From DAOSEK01 sp035363095 (lineage in GTDB: Archaea; Nanobdellota; Nanobdellia; Woesearchaeales; UBA119), in assembly GCA_035363095.1 (NCBI GenBank), contig DAOSEK010000003.1, positions 62,001-126,000 on the forward strand: DNA of 64,000 bases, in the 5' to 3' direction. Position numbers and translations under genes: made by a program. This document shows, piece after piece, positions 1 to 8,669 of the stretch; position 1 is the first letter of the stretch, and every line of letters begins with the position of its first letter. The notes under the pieces were generated by a model. That model ran no database searches. It saw only the letters and a list, made by a program, of their open reading frames with translations, and had not been told where the DNA came from.

Positions 1-1
1 A

Positions 2-502
2 TTTGTGCTTACCTATGTAGTATTAGGGCTATTAAAGGTAGGAGACAAGGCAATTTTAGAAGGCAAATCAGGATTAACCGCAATTATTGCATTCACATTA
101 GCGATTTTGTTTTCAATATCTCCTAACATGTCAAAGCTTATAGAACAAATGGCTCCAGGATTTGTGCTTTTTATTGTATTTTTGATGTTTGTCTTAATAA
201 CAATGAGTACAATAGGTTTGGGCAAGTCTGATTTAATAGGGCTTTTTGGTTCTGATGGTTCCACTAAAGGAATGACCTGGCTTGTCATAATAGTATGCCT
301 TGTAATAGCAATAGGTGCTGTAAGTAGCATATTTGGTGACCAGTTGTTAGGAGAGGAAAGTGCAAATGGAGATGAGAGTGCTTTTCAAAAGAACCTAAAG
401 AGCGCCTTTTTTAGCCCAAAGGTTTTAGGAATGGTTTTCATTTTTTTCATTGCAATGTTCACAATTTTGTTTGTAGGTCCAAAGGCAGTTGGAAAAAAAT
501 AA
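2..502 (+). CDS. Multi-pass membrane protein, 5' partial
   Basis: The reading frame is open to the left edge of the window. The first possible start (GTG at 5) has no ribosome binding site in view, so the gene probably begins upstream. The visible part has four or five hydrophobic segments (roughly residues 24-40, 51-72, 91-112 and 140-160) and a short charged loop before the last one. It ends with a Lys-rich tail, typical of a cytoplasmic C-terminus. No catalytic motif is visible and I do not recognise the family. The next gene, 44 bases downstream, encodes a membrane protein of similar layout (helix pairs, conserved Pro, charged loop), so the two may be distant paralogues or partners in one complex. 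That pairing is inference. Confidence 0.6.
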   Translation, partial: FVLTYVVLGLLKVGDKAILEGKSGLTAIIAFTLAILFSISPNMSKLIEQMAPGFVLFIVFLMFVLITMSTIGLGKSDLIGLFGSDGSTKGMTWLVIIVCLVIAIGAVSSIFGDQLLGEESANGDESAFQKNLKSAFFSPKVLGMVFIFFIAMFTILFVGPKAVGKK

Positions 503-545
503 TTTCGATTAAAGCTTTTTAAAATAATAAGGAGATGTGATTATA

Positions 546-1187
546 TTGGATTTGATGCAAATTATAACTAATTTAAATGAACTGGGCATTAGAGAAGTAT
601 TTTTGCCTTTTGTACTTATTTTTACAATTTTGTTCACTATTTTAGACAAGACAAGAATCTTTGTAAGAATAGCATCTAATGAATCAGAAGAAGATAGAAA
701 TAGGAAAATTGCAGAAAATAAGAAATTCGCTACAATTATATCTCTTGCTATCTCTCTGACAGCTATATTTATGCACATTAGAGGAACAACAATTGGAGGG
801 TTTGATATTGTCAATTTTATAAATTCTGCAGTTCCAGGTATTACCGGTTTAATTGTAGCAATCTTTGCATTATTCGTGGTACTTGCCTTGGTTATGCCTT
901 CCTTATTTCCAGAAACTGCAAGGCTTAATATGCCAGTTGGTTTTATCATAATAGTTGTAGCGCTTGTTATATACCTCTATGCAGCGTCTCTTGGATGGAT
1001 GGGACCTTCTGCAAACCTTGGTTTTGTTAATACTTGGCTTGAAAATGAAACATTAGTGTCACTAGGGATTGTATTCTTAGTTGGCGGAGCAGTGATATTT
1101 TGGATAATATCATCAAAAAAACCTCCTAAGACAAAATCTCACTTAGGTGAAATGTGGAAACATATATTTAGAAGACCAGAGTATTAA
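546..1187 (+). CDS. Multi-pass membrane protein of unknown function
   Basis: The protein has about 213 residues and five hydrophobic segments. A charged stretch rich in Glu, Asp, Arg and Lys lies between the first and second, and the C-terminal tail is basic. The frame opens at a GTG at 537, but GGAG at 531-534 is too close to it. TTG at 546 is better spaced and matches other TTG starts in the window; ATG at 555 is also possible. The gene follows a similar membrane protein by 44 bases, so the two are likely co-transcribed. No enzymatic motif is seen. The segment FVLIFTILFTILDKT, followed by a polar loop and more helices, recalls small conserved membrane proteins of DPANN archaea, but I cannot assign a function. 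Confidence 0.65.
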   Translation: MDLMQIITNLNELGIREVFLPFVLIFTILFTILDKTRIFVRIASNESEEDRNRKIAENKKFATIISLAISLTAIFMHIRGTTIGGFDIVNFINSAVPGITGLIVAIFALFVVLALVMPSLFPETARLNMPVGFIIIVVALVIYLYAASLGWMGPSANLGFVNTWLENETLVSLGIVFLVGGAVIFWIISSKKPPKTKSHLGEMWKHIFRRPEY

Positions 1188-1346
1188 TCCTTTGATTGTT
1201 ATTATTTCAATTTTTTTATTCAAGAAAAATGTTAAGTAATTGAATATTTGTTTAGATTGTTCTGATAAACAAATTCATTGAAGAATAGAATTAAACAATT
1301 TTTGTTATTTTAGTATTAATTTATTTTAACTTAGGAGGGAGAATAA

Positions 1347-2660
1347 ATGATAAAAAGAATATATGCAAGACAGGTATTTGATTCAAGAGGAAACCCTACT
1401 ATTGAAGGAGAAGTTACAACTGAGCAAGGGATTTTTAGTTCTATGGTCCCTTCAGGCGCTTCAACTGGACTTTATGAAGCAGTGGAGCTAAGAGACCAAG
1501 AAAAAGATTACTTAGGAAAGGGAGTTTTTAAGGCTATTGGAAATGTTAATTCTATTATATCAAATAAGATAGTAGGACTTGATGAAACAAAACAATTTGA
1601 GATTGATGAGATAATGATTAGGTTAGATGGAACAAAAAACAAGTCTAATTTAGGAGCTAATGCGGTTCTTGCAGTTTCAATGGCTGTTGCAAGAGCAGGA
1701 GCAAAAACACTTAATCTTGAGCTTTTTGAATACCTTAAGATACTTTATGATTCATTATCTACAGAAAAAAACATTGATAAAAGCAATATCAAAAAAAAGG
1801 AATTTGTTATGCCTTGTCCTTGTTTTAATGTAATAAATGGTGGAGAGCATGCAGGAAATGATCTTGATATTCAAGAATACATGATTGTTCCCCTAAATGC
1901 CAAAAACTTTTCAGAAGCCATGAAAATTGGAACAGAGATTTATCATACCCTTAAAAAGATTCTTAAAGAAAAATACGGTCCACAAGCTGTTAATGTGGGT
2001 GATGAAGGTGGGTTTGCTCCACCTTTGAAATCTGCTAAAGAACCGCTTTATTTAATTATGGATGCAATTAAGAGAACAGGCTACATTGATAAAGTAAGTA
2101 TCGCTTTAGATGTTGCAGCTTCAGAGTTTTTTGATAATGGCTCGTATATGTTTGAAGGAAAAAAGCTATCTGGCGATGAATTATTGGATTTTTACAAAGA
2201 GATCGTATCAGAATTTCCAATATGCTCAATTGAGGACCCTTTTGAGCAAAATGACTTTGAATCTTACTCAAGGCTTACAGATCAACTTAAAGGAATTCAG
2301 GTTGTAGGAGATGACCTTTTGGTAACAAACATTGAAAGAATTAAAATTGCAATTGAGAAAAAAGCCTGTAATTCGCTTTTATTAAAGTTAAACCAAATTG
2401 GTACATTAAAAGAAGCTTTAGAAGCTGCTAACCTTTCAAGTAAATCTAATTGGGGAGTAATGATATCTCATAGAAGCGGTGAAACAGAGGACTCATTTAT
2501 TGCTGACCTTGCCTGTGCACTTTGTTTAGGACAGATAAAAAGCGGAGCGCCTGCTAGAAGCGAAAGACTTGCTAAGTATAATAGAATCTTAAGAATTGAA
2601 GAGAAGTTAAAGGAAAGAGCTTCTTTTTCAAGGGTTTTAAAATCAAAAACCTCGGTCTAA
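1347..2660 (+). CDS. eno: Enolase (phosphopyruvate hydratase)
   Basis: Enolase interconverts 2-phosphoglycerate and phosphoenolpyruvate in glycolysis and gluconeogenesis, in the cytosol. The 437 residues match a full-length enzyme. Visible are the N-terminal ARQVFDSRGNPT, the mobile loop PSGASTG (about residues 35-41), NVGDEGGFAPP with the catalytic Glu, Mg ligands in SIEDPF and VGDDL, the catalytic Lys in LLLKLNQIGT, and SHRSGETED near the C-terminus. The start is well supported by AGGAGGG about 6 bases upstream. In many archaea eno sits next to rpoN and rps2, but here it stands alone. The last codons and the stop lie inside the left arm of a dispersed repeat (2642-2773), so the C-terminus may have been rewritten by that element. 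Confidence 0.97.
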   Translation: MIKRIYARQVFDSRGNPTIEGEVTTEQGIFSSMVPSGASTGLYEAVELRDQEKDYLGKGVFKAIGNVNSIISNKIVGLDETKQFEIDEIMIRLDGTKNKSNLGANAVLAVSMAVARAGAKTLNLELFEYLKILYDSLSTEKNIDKSNIKKKEFVMPCPCFNVINGGEHAGNDLDIQEYMIVPLNAKNFSEAMKIGTEIYHTLKKILKEKYGPQAVNVGDEGGFAPPLKSAKEPLYLIMDAIKRTGYIDKVSIALDVAASEFFDNGSYMFEGKKLSGDELLDFYKEIVSEFPICSIEDPFEQNDFESYSRLTDQLKGIQVVGDDLLVTNIERIKIAIEKKACNSLLLKLNQIGTLKEALEAANLSSKSNWGVMISHRSGETEDSFIADLACALCLGQIKSGAPARSERLAKYNRILRIEEKLKERASFSRVLKSKTSV

Positions 2661-2773
2661 AGGGCGAAGAGTTGGTAATATAAAAGCATGCGCTGTGTTA
2701 AAGCGAGGTTGTTGATTACAAAAAAGCGTACCAAGTCCTCGTTTTTAAACACGAGGTATGCTTTTCTATTAAT
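2642..2773 (+). repeat. Family alpha structured repeat, copy A
   Basis: One of four near-complete copies of a roughly 130-bp element. The left arm (2642-2654) pairs with the right arm (2704-2716) with one mismatch. Between them lie the conserved core GGTAATATAAAAGCATGCG (from about 2674) and an inner GCATG-type pairing. A second hairpin follows: AAAAGCGTAC pairs with GTATGCTTTT, with an inner CCTCG/CGAGG stem. The left arm overlaps the last codons and stop of eno. Orientation is defined by this copy. Confidence 0.85.
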
Positions 2774-2853
2774 CAATATTTGAAGTTCTAAGCGGTATTT
2801 AAAATTTGTTTAAATTAGATATGAAGATTAAATATCACAATTAGATATAAAGA

Positions 2854-3519
2854 TTATATATCCATTATATCAAAAAGATTCACTATCGGTTTTTGAATCA
2901 CATCAAAATCATCTACACCAATCCTTGGACAAGCAGTGTTCACAAAACAATCAATAAACCTAAAATCTTCAAGCTCTGAAAAATTATAGCTATCATTTAT
3001 TAAGGGATAAAACTTTTTATCCTTGAATTTTTTTTTTAATATATCTAACTTAAAATCCTTAAATTGACCAGGTTTTACTGTAAAAAGAACACCTATGTTT
3101 TCTGAGAAGAGAAATTTGGCAATCTTTGCATTTTTTATTTTTGTTGATTGAGAATCATATTTAATTGTATTATATTTTAAAGCAATGGGATCAAAACAAA
3201 AGACATCTTTTTTATTAGCATAAGTAAGCGCTTTTGGATGAAATTTTCCTTCACCTATATATAAGAACGCTTCAAAATCCCCTTTTATTTCTAAGATATT
3301 ACATCCAAGTATTTGTCCTTTTATATTTGTATGATTCAATTTTTTTAATAAAACTATTTTACCGTTTTGTTCCAACTGATTCTTGATAGAACTAATTTGA
3401 TTAACGTATTGTGCTGTTGTAAATAACATTACCTTTAAAGGCAAATTATACATAAGTTTTTTTGGAATTACAATCTTTCTTTTGTAAAAGAATGGAATAT
3501 TGATAAGCTTCATTTTCAA
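2854..3519 (-). CDS. dph2: Dph2-like diphthamide synthase, lacking the N-terminal domain
   Basis: Archaeal Dph2 transfers the 3-amino-3-carboxypropyl group of SAM to a His of elongation factor 2, using a [4Fe-4S] cluster held by three Cys from three homologous domains. This protein shows the second-domain motif GQILGCN (Cys73) and the third-domain motif NTACPRIGVDD (Cys197), with LYIGEGKFHP between them. At 221 residues it is about 110-120 short of the usual length, and the first domain with its Cys is absent. The bases upstream (3520-3591) are too few to hold it, and the next gene is a pilin. The start is TTG at 3519 or ATG at 3513, neither with a clear binding site. It could be a degenerate enzyme, one half of a split enzyme, or a divergent minimal form. 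Confidence 0.82.
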   Translation of the reverse strand: MKMKLINIPFFYKRKIVIPKKLMYNLPLKVMLFTTAQYVNQISSIKNQLEQNGKIVLLKKLNHTNIKGQILGCNILEIKGDFEAFLYIGEGKFHPKALTYANKKDVFCFDPIALKYNTIKYDSQSTKIKNAKIAKFLFSENIGVLFTVKPGQFKDFKLDILKKKFKDKKFYPLINDSYNFSELEDFRFIDCFVNTACPRIGVDDFDVIQKPIVNLFDIMDI

Positions 3520-3591
3520 GATACACTTATTAAATTTAATATTTTCATTTCAAAGAGTTATAACTTTCAAAAAGAGATATTTAACTCCTTT

Positions 3592-4122
3592 TTATGGACA
3601 GGCCAATGGTCTTTTTTGAGATAAGGAGTAAGCACTACACACAATCTCTTTCCCACCGTTTTTAATTATTGGAATAAATGTTACATCTAAAATTTCTCCA
3701 ATATCTTCTTTACTATAAGAAACTGGCTCTTTTCTTTTATCTAAGGTGTTTCCAGGAGCCCAAGAGTCTAAAACAACTGTTGAGTCAAGAATCCCTTTTG
3801 ATCCAAGTATTGAAACCTTTAAGGAAGTAATTTGCTTATCACCTATGTTTTTTAGGACATACAATAAAGAGTTAGTTGAATCATCTAAAGATTTATAACA
3901 TACATAGGGTATCTCTAAAACCACTATATTCATATCAACACCAAAGCACAATCTTTTTGATAATTGCTCTTCATTATTTGTTTGGTTATATCCTGCAGGT
4001 TGTGGGATTACCATTACATTTATTACAACTACTGCCAAAGATACCGCAAAGGCTATCAAAAATACTGTTGCTAAAAGAGGTGAGATTGCCTTTTTATTTT
4101 TCATTTTTACCATAATAATCAT
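3592..4122 (-). CDS. Archaeal type IV pilin-like protein
   Basis: The N-terminus has the archaeal class III signal peptide: a short basic leader, then KKAISPLLATVF and a hydrophobic helix to about residue 39. Pre-pilin peptidases of the PibD/EppA type cut such leaders before the helix, which then packs in the core of a pilus. The remaining 135 or so residues look like an extracellular beta-rich head with four Cys that could form disulfides. Starts at codon 1 or at nearby Met codons are equally possible. It lies between a permease gene and a dph2-like gene on the same strand, with no pilus assembly ATPase in the window, so it may be a minor pilin or a secreted pilin-like adhesin. Confidence 0.75.
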   Translation of the reverse strand: MIIMVKMKNKKAISPLLATVFLIAFAVSLAVVVINVMVIPQPAGYNQTNNEEQLSKRLCFGVDMNIVVLEIPYVCYKSLDDSTNSLLYVLKNIGDKQITSLKVSILGSKGILDSTVVLDSWAPGNTLDKRKEPVSYSKEDIGEILDVTFIPIIKNGGKEIVCSAYSLSQKRPLACP

Positions 4123-4195
4123 TTTTATATTTTAAACCTTTGTTTTCAGCGACCGTAAGTCTTAAAATTCTATTTTGTTAATTATTTATATTAAT

Positions 4196-4330
4196 AATGA
4201 AAAACCTCTGCATAAATGGGAGGTATCTCGTGGATAGTCAAGGTTAAAGGTTTAGTGAATCCGTCTCTTCAAACTTTAGACCTTAAGACCAAAGTATGCA
4301 AAATGAGCTGGATTTCACAAAAATCTAAAT
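4196..4330 (+). repeat. Family beta dispersed repeat, copy 1
   Basis: It begins AATGAAAAACCTCTGCATAA and ends with ACCAAAGTATGCAAAATGAG followed by a GGATTTCA motif. The first 23 bases are identical to those at 40896-40918. The internal segment CTCTTCAAACTTTAGA (around 4264-4279) also recurs in copy 2 near 41001. A small CCTC/GAGG hairpin lies at the left end. The element sits between the pilin start and the permease stop on the minus strand. It is non-coding. Confidence 0.75.
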
Positions 4331-4407
4331 AACTTAGACTCGGTTGTTTTCTTAGTATGTTATTTTCTTAGTATGTTGTTTTCTTATTATATTGTTTTTT
4401 GTATAAT

Positions 4408-5847
4408 TCATATAACTATTTTTCGAGTACTTTCGATTACTAGCAGTGCAAAGTACATTGGAACTACTACAAAGGCAATCAGTATCGAAATTGATATAAA
4501 AAGTATTTGTATTCCAAAAAATTGCGCTATTAGTGCTCCTAATGCCACAAAAATTATTGATGGGATGGATACAATAAAGCTTGAGGATTTAAAGTAAGCT
4601 AATCTTTTTTCTGTTGATATCATATCCATAAAAGCCATTCCAAGTGCGCTTTCAGCAATTGAAGAGCCTAAAATACCCAAAAGTGTAGCTATTGCTAAAG
4701 ACATAAGTCCTCTATTAAAATATACTGCAAAAGGAAGTATTGCGCTTAAAAGTGTTCCAAATATTAAAAGCGGAAGCTTTCCAATATAACGTGAATTGCT
4801 CCTTACAATGTATGGGCCTAACATAGAGGAAAATAATGCTATAATAAAAATCAATGCAACATTTCTAAACGCCCCAAAACCAGTATTACTTAAAGAGGTG
4901 TATATGAAGATTCCAAGGTATGCATTAACTAATATGTTAGCGATAAAAGATATAATGGAGCCAATTGATAAAATCATAAGTTTTTTGTCTGAGAATATTT
5001 CTTTTAAGGTTTTTATCGCGTAACTAATCTTTGTAAAAATATCTATTCTTGGGATAGGCTCATCTTCAGTAGTTTTAGATCTAAAAAAAAGCATTATCAA
5101 AAAAGCCATAAAAAGCATTAGTGCGCTAGAAAAATAGATTATTGCAGGGGAGTTTATACTGAATTGAAATATTTGGATTTTACCAAAAAGATCTTGTGCA
5201 AAAGAAAAATAATCTAAAATCCAAGCGGATAAAAAAATACCAATTGCTGTGAAAATAAGCCCTGTTAGTGCTATGTGTCTTATAAAAAAACCTCTGTTTT
5301 CACTCTTTAATAAAATGTATGATACCTTGTTGTATTTTATTGAATAAATCAGGATAAATGATGAGTAAAACAAAAACGATATAAGTAATCCTAATTTATT
5401 TGAGGTTATAGAAAACACACCCATTGCTAAAACAAAAACTATACTTAAAAACTTTGTAAATAGCGATAGTGTTTTATTTTTAAGTCTTCTTCGTCCTTCA
5501 AATAAAAATGATACAATTAGTTGAATGAATAAATTGATACCATGTATTAATCCTATTATAAAAAGATTTATTCCAAATAAAAAAAAGAATATGTTGGTGT
5601 ATTGAATAGAACTTAATCCAAACCCAATTCTATCAAAGAGCTCTAGACCAAAAATTCCAAGTCTGCCTCTCATCACTTTATTTTTGTTTTCCCTTTTAAT
5701 CTGAGATAATGCTTCATCAATTGCAATCTGAGCATCGTTTGGAAGGTAGCCTTTTTGGATCAGAATTTGAAATGCAACTTCACTATCCATCATCTCGATC
5801 AATTTGCCCTTTGCAATTTCTATAGCGTTCTTATCTATCATAAGCAT
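4408..5847 (-). CDS. Major facilitator-like multi-pass transporter
   Basis: The 479-residue protein starts with a soluble helical segment of about 60 residues and continues with around 11-12 hydrophobic helices. A central cytoplasmic loop near residues 255-285 contains RSKTTEDEP. The layout of two six-helix halves separated by a charged loop fits the major facilitator superfamily, but the classical loop 2-3 signature is weak (only FEGRRRLKNKT in a comparable place). The substrate cannot be inferred. ATG at 5847 lies about 20 bases after a TATA box, so the mRNA may be leaderless. The pilin and Dph2-like genes follow on the same strand after gaps of 285 and 72 bases; the first gap holds a dispersed repeat. 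Confidence 0.7.
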   Translation of the reverse strand: MLMIDKNAIEIAKGKLIEMMDSEVAFQILIQKGYLPNDAQIAIDEALSQIKRENKNKVMRGRLGIFGLELFDRIGFGLSSIQYTNIFFFLFGINLFIIGLIHGINLFIQLIVSFLFEGRRRLKNKTLSLFTKFLSIVFVLAMGVFSITSNKLGLLISFLFYSSFILIYSIKYNKVSYILLKSENRGFFIRHIALTGLIFTAIGIFLSAWILDYFSFAQDLFGKIQIFQFSINSPAIIYFSSALMLFMAFLIMLFFRSKTTEDEPIPRIDIFTKISYAIKTLKEIFSDKKLMILSIGSIISFIANILVNAYLGIFIYTSLSNTGFGAFRNVALIFIIALFSSMLGPYIVRSNSRYIGKLPLLIFGTLLSAILPFAVYFNRGLMSLAIATLLGILGSSIAESALGMAFMDMISTEKRLAYFKSSSFIVSIPSIIFVALGALIAQFFGIQILFISISILIAFVVVPMYFALLVIESTRKIVI

Positions 5848-5863
5848 TTAATTCTTTTAAGAA

Positions 5864-5874
5864 GATATATAAAC
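5864..5874 (-). promoter_or_regulatory. TATA box of the permease gene
   Basis: On the minus strand the sequence reads GTTTATATATC, about 20 bases before the ATG at 5847. This matches an archaeal TATA box driving a leaderless or nearly leaderless transcript. Confidence 0.6.
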
Positions 5875-6052
5875 GTTTCGATGAAGTCTTTAATTTGTGC
5901 CATACATTATAAAAACAAATGAGATTTCGATTAGGATTTGCTAACTAATTAAAAATTCACACACTAAAAATTCACACACTGGACGTGTTTATCTAAATTT
6001 CACAAGGTAATTTTAGGATAATTTCAGGATAATAATCAATTTGCTTATTTGT

Positions 6053-6150
6053 TGATATCATGAAATCCTGCATCATTTCGCATACTTTGGTCAATAGAAA
6101 AGCATACCTCGTTTTGAAAAACGAGGACTCGGTACGCTTTTCTATAAATC
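6053..6150 (-). repeat. Fused beta-end and alpha right hairpin (half element)
   Basis: Read on the minus strand, this is the right hairpin of family alpha (AAAAGCGTACC, CCTCGTTTTT, AACGAGG, GGTATGCTTTTCTATT), followed at once by the family beta end GACCAAAGTATGCGAAATGA and a palindromic TTTCATGA. The alpha left arm and core are missing. The junction CTATTGACCAAAGTATG is identical to the one at 28471-28487. Confidence 0.75.
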
Positions 6151-6272
6151 AGGGCTTAAAAGACTTATAGGACTTTTTTAATAATTTGTTAAAAACCTGT
6201 TAAAAAAAGTTGTTAAACTATTTAAGAGTAGTAAATTAACTATTTAAAGGAGGATTTCTACTATTTGGATAG

Positions 6273-7532
6273 ATGGCTTTTGAAAACGTGTTTGGCAAAG
6301 GAAAGAAGGAATTGATTGAGGAATGGAGATTTAATTCAAAAAATCCAATTGTCTCCTCATTAGTTGCTTCCAATCTCTCAAATAATGGAGAAAATTTAAT
6401 CATATTTGGCACTAAAAGTGGTCAGGTTTTCGCAATAAGTGATAAGTCTGAAATAAAATGGTTATACAAAATCAAAAGGAATATTGATAAAATTCAAGCG
6501 TTCTTCGTTGATGAAACAAGGGATAATTCTATATATGTAAAACCATTTGCATACGACATTAATAATGATGGGAAAAAAGAGATTTTAATTGGCTCAGATT
6601 CAGGAGAGGTTATATGCCTTGATATTAATGGAAAAGAGCTATGGAAGTTTGAAACCCAAGGCAAGATTAGAGGAATGCCCTTTGTTGCAGAAACATCAAA
6701 GGGACTTATGGTGGTTGTAACCTCAACAAAAGGCAAGATTTTTTGGCTTGATGTGAACGGAAATATAGTTGATGAAAGACAAGTTGAATCAGGGATTGAA
6801 TCCACTCCACTGTTTTTTAAAGATAATGGAAAAGATAGGTTAGTATTCGGATCAAATGATGGTTATATATATTGCTTTAATGAGCAAAAAGAAGTATTAT
6901 GGAGATATAAAACACAAGGAAAGGTAAGTGCAAGACCTGTTATCACAAATCTTGATACGAAAGATAAGATATTCATAATCATTGGTTCTCATGATGGTTT
7001 TTTGTATGCTTTAGATTCTTTTGGAAACTTTCACTGGAAGTTTAAAACTCAGGATAAGATAGTAAACGAAATTGCACTTGCTGATTTTAATAAAGATGGA
7101 ATTCCAGAAATTGTGTTTTGTTCTTATGATTCAAATATCTATGCACTTAATGCAAGTGGGGATTTAATTTGGAACTATCAAACAGATTTCTGGATTGAAG
7201 AAAGACCAATTATTGAAGATATTGATAATGATGGAAATCAAGAAGTGATTGTAGGTTCATATGACCATTCATTGTATATTTTAGATGCACAAGGCTCATT
7301 TTTACTTAACTACGTTCCAGGTATATCAAAGTTATCTAACCAAGCAGGTCATTTTAGTGATTTTGTAACAAGTGATCCGGGACAATATAAAGGAAAAAAA
7401 TTGGCAAAAGAAGACCTTGGTGGAATTGTAATTGGAACAGATCTTATAATCGATAAAAACAAAAAAAAATGGATTATTGTTGCCGTGAAGAATGGTGACA
7501 TTCAAAAATTTGAATTCAAAACAAAAGGTTAA
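6273..7532 (+). CDS. Cytosolic PQQ-type beta-propeller protein
   Basis: The 419-residue protein is built of blade repeats of about 40-45 residues. The recurring phrase is a G-S/T-x-D/K-G/S-x-V/I-Y/F-A-L/I strand followed by G-x-x-x-W-x-Y/F-K and then a D-x-N-x-D-G loop (for example DINNDGKKEILIG and DIDNDGNQEVIVG). This is the mixture of PQQ-like and FG-GAP-like signatures found in seven- or eight-bladed propellers. There is no signal peptide or membrane helix, unlike secreted PQQ propellers, so it is probably a cytosolic scaffold. ATG 6273 is the first possible start after an in-frame stop. A strong AAAGGAGG lies about 19 bases upstream, farther than usual. A KaiC-like ATPase starts 11 bases after its stop, implying a joint function. 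Confidence 0.8.
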   Translation: MAFENVFGKGKKELIEEWRFNSKNPIVSSLVASNLSNNGENLIIFGTKSGQVFAISDKSEIKWLYKIKRNIDKIQAFFVDETRDNSIYVKPFAYDINNDGKKEILIGSDSGEVICLDINGKELWKFETQGKIRGMPFVAETSKGLMVVVTSTKGKIFWLDVNGNIVDERQVESGIESTPLFFKDNGKDRLVFGSNDGYIYCFNEQKEVLWRYKTQGKVSARPVITNLDTKDKIFIIIGSHDGFLYALDSFGNFHWKFKTQDKIVNEIALADFNKDGIPEIVFCSYDSNIYALNASGDLIWNYQTDFWIEERPIIEDIDNDGNQEVIVGSYDHSLYILDAQGSFLLNYVPGISKLSNQAGHFSDFVTSDPGQYKGKKLAKEDLGGIVIGTDLIIDKNKKKWIIVAVKNGDIQKFEFKTKG

Positions 7533-7543
7533 AGGTGAAAATC

Positions 7544-8359
7544 ATGGGAATTCCTTTAGTAAGTGATAAAAATGAGATCATAAGGGTCAAGACGTATGTC
7601 GAAGGTTTGGATGAGGTTATGCAGGGAGGTATTCCTAAGGGGCATGTAATTTTAGTTTCAGGAACTAGTGGTACTATGAAATCTTCTCTTTCTTTTGTAA
7701 CACTTTATTATAATGCACTTGAAAAGCGAAATTGCGTTTATCTTTCACTTGAACAATCCTACATCTCACTTATCAATCACATGGTAAATCTTGATTTGGA
7801 CCTATCAAAAATTAATATGATCATTACAACAGATATTTCAAAGCTTGAAACTAGGTCTCAAGAGGCAAAAAACTCAAAAAAAGGGAATTTGTTTGTAATA
7901 GATCTTGCAGCCTTAAGAAAAGAGATTAAGGACACAAAAACCGGAGAGAGCGGGAATTGGGTAAATGTTATACGAAATGTGATTAAAAAGGTCAAGGAAT
8001 ATATAACTTTAGATATACTTGTAATAGATTCTTTATCAGCACTTTATGTTCTTTCAAACTTCGTGAATCCAAGAGTTGAGTTATTCCACGTATTTGAATT
8101 CTTAAGAGATGAAGGCATCACAACGTTTCTAATATCAGAAATGCCCCTTGACAAATCAAAGTTTGGTGATTATGAGATTGAGGACTATTTATCTGATGGA
8201 ATCATTCTTGTAGAAAGAACAGAAAAGTATAGAAAGGTAGTAAGGTCTATTTCAATTGTAAAGATGAGGGCAACTAAATGTGATTTGGATGTGTATTCAC
8301 TTGAATATACTGATCGAAAATTCAGAGCTCTTTACGGAGGTCAGCCACCACTCGTATAA
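7544..8359 (+). CDS. KaiC-like RecA-superfamily ATPase
   Basis: A single-domain KaiC-type ATPase of 271 residues. From the ATG, Walker A is GTSGTMKS (about 40-47) and Walker B is LDILVIDS (about 156-163). The glutamate in YLSLEQS sits where KaiC proteins carry catalytic Glu, and the C-terminal part has the usual RSISIVKMRATKCDLDVY strand. Archaeal KaiC-like proteins act as regulatory ATPases, often with a dedicated partner and sometimes with pilus or archaellum systems. The frame opens at a GTG at 7535, but AGGTGA at 7533-7538 serves as the binding site for ATG 7544. The beta-propeller gene ends 11 bases before and is the likely partner (inference). No kinase or phosphatase partner is visible nearby. 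Confidence 0.85.
   Translation: MGIPLVSDKNEIIRVKTYVEGLDEVMQGGIPKGHVILVSGTSGTMKSSLSFVTLYYNALEKRNCVYLSLEQSYISLINHMVNLDLDLSKINMIITTDISKLETRSQEAKNSKKGNLFVIDLAALRKEIKDTKTGESGNWVNVIRNVIKKVKEYITLDILVIDSLSALYVLSNFVNPRVELFHVFEFLRDEGITTFLISEMPLDKSKFGDYEIEDYLSDGIILVERTEKYRKVVRSISIVKMRATKCDLDVYSLEYTDRKFRALYGGQPPLV

Positions 8360-8669
<310 letters not shown>

Larger units (their letters stand above)
5848..6272. other. Divergent intergenic region with several repeats
   Basis: No gene is seen in this 425-base gap between divergent genes. It holds the TATA box of the permease, a perfect 15-bp tandem duplication at 5951-5980 (unit AAAAATTCACACACT twice), a near repeat of the phrase TTTAGGATAATTTCAGGATA near 6012-6031, the fused beta/alpha repeat piece at 6053-6150, and an AT-rich stretch before the beta-propeller gene. 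Confidence 0.6.

Noticed and set aside
13..330. Minus-strand frame opposite the first membrane protein
   Set aside because: Antisense shadow of a clear membrane protein gene. The same holds for 509-949 and the small frames opposite eno, SRP54 and the ribosomal genes.
2642..2773. Family alpha as intrinsic terminators
   Set aside because: One copy and the half copy lie in divergent gaps upstream of genes, and orientation relative to genes is not constant.
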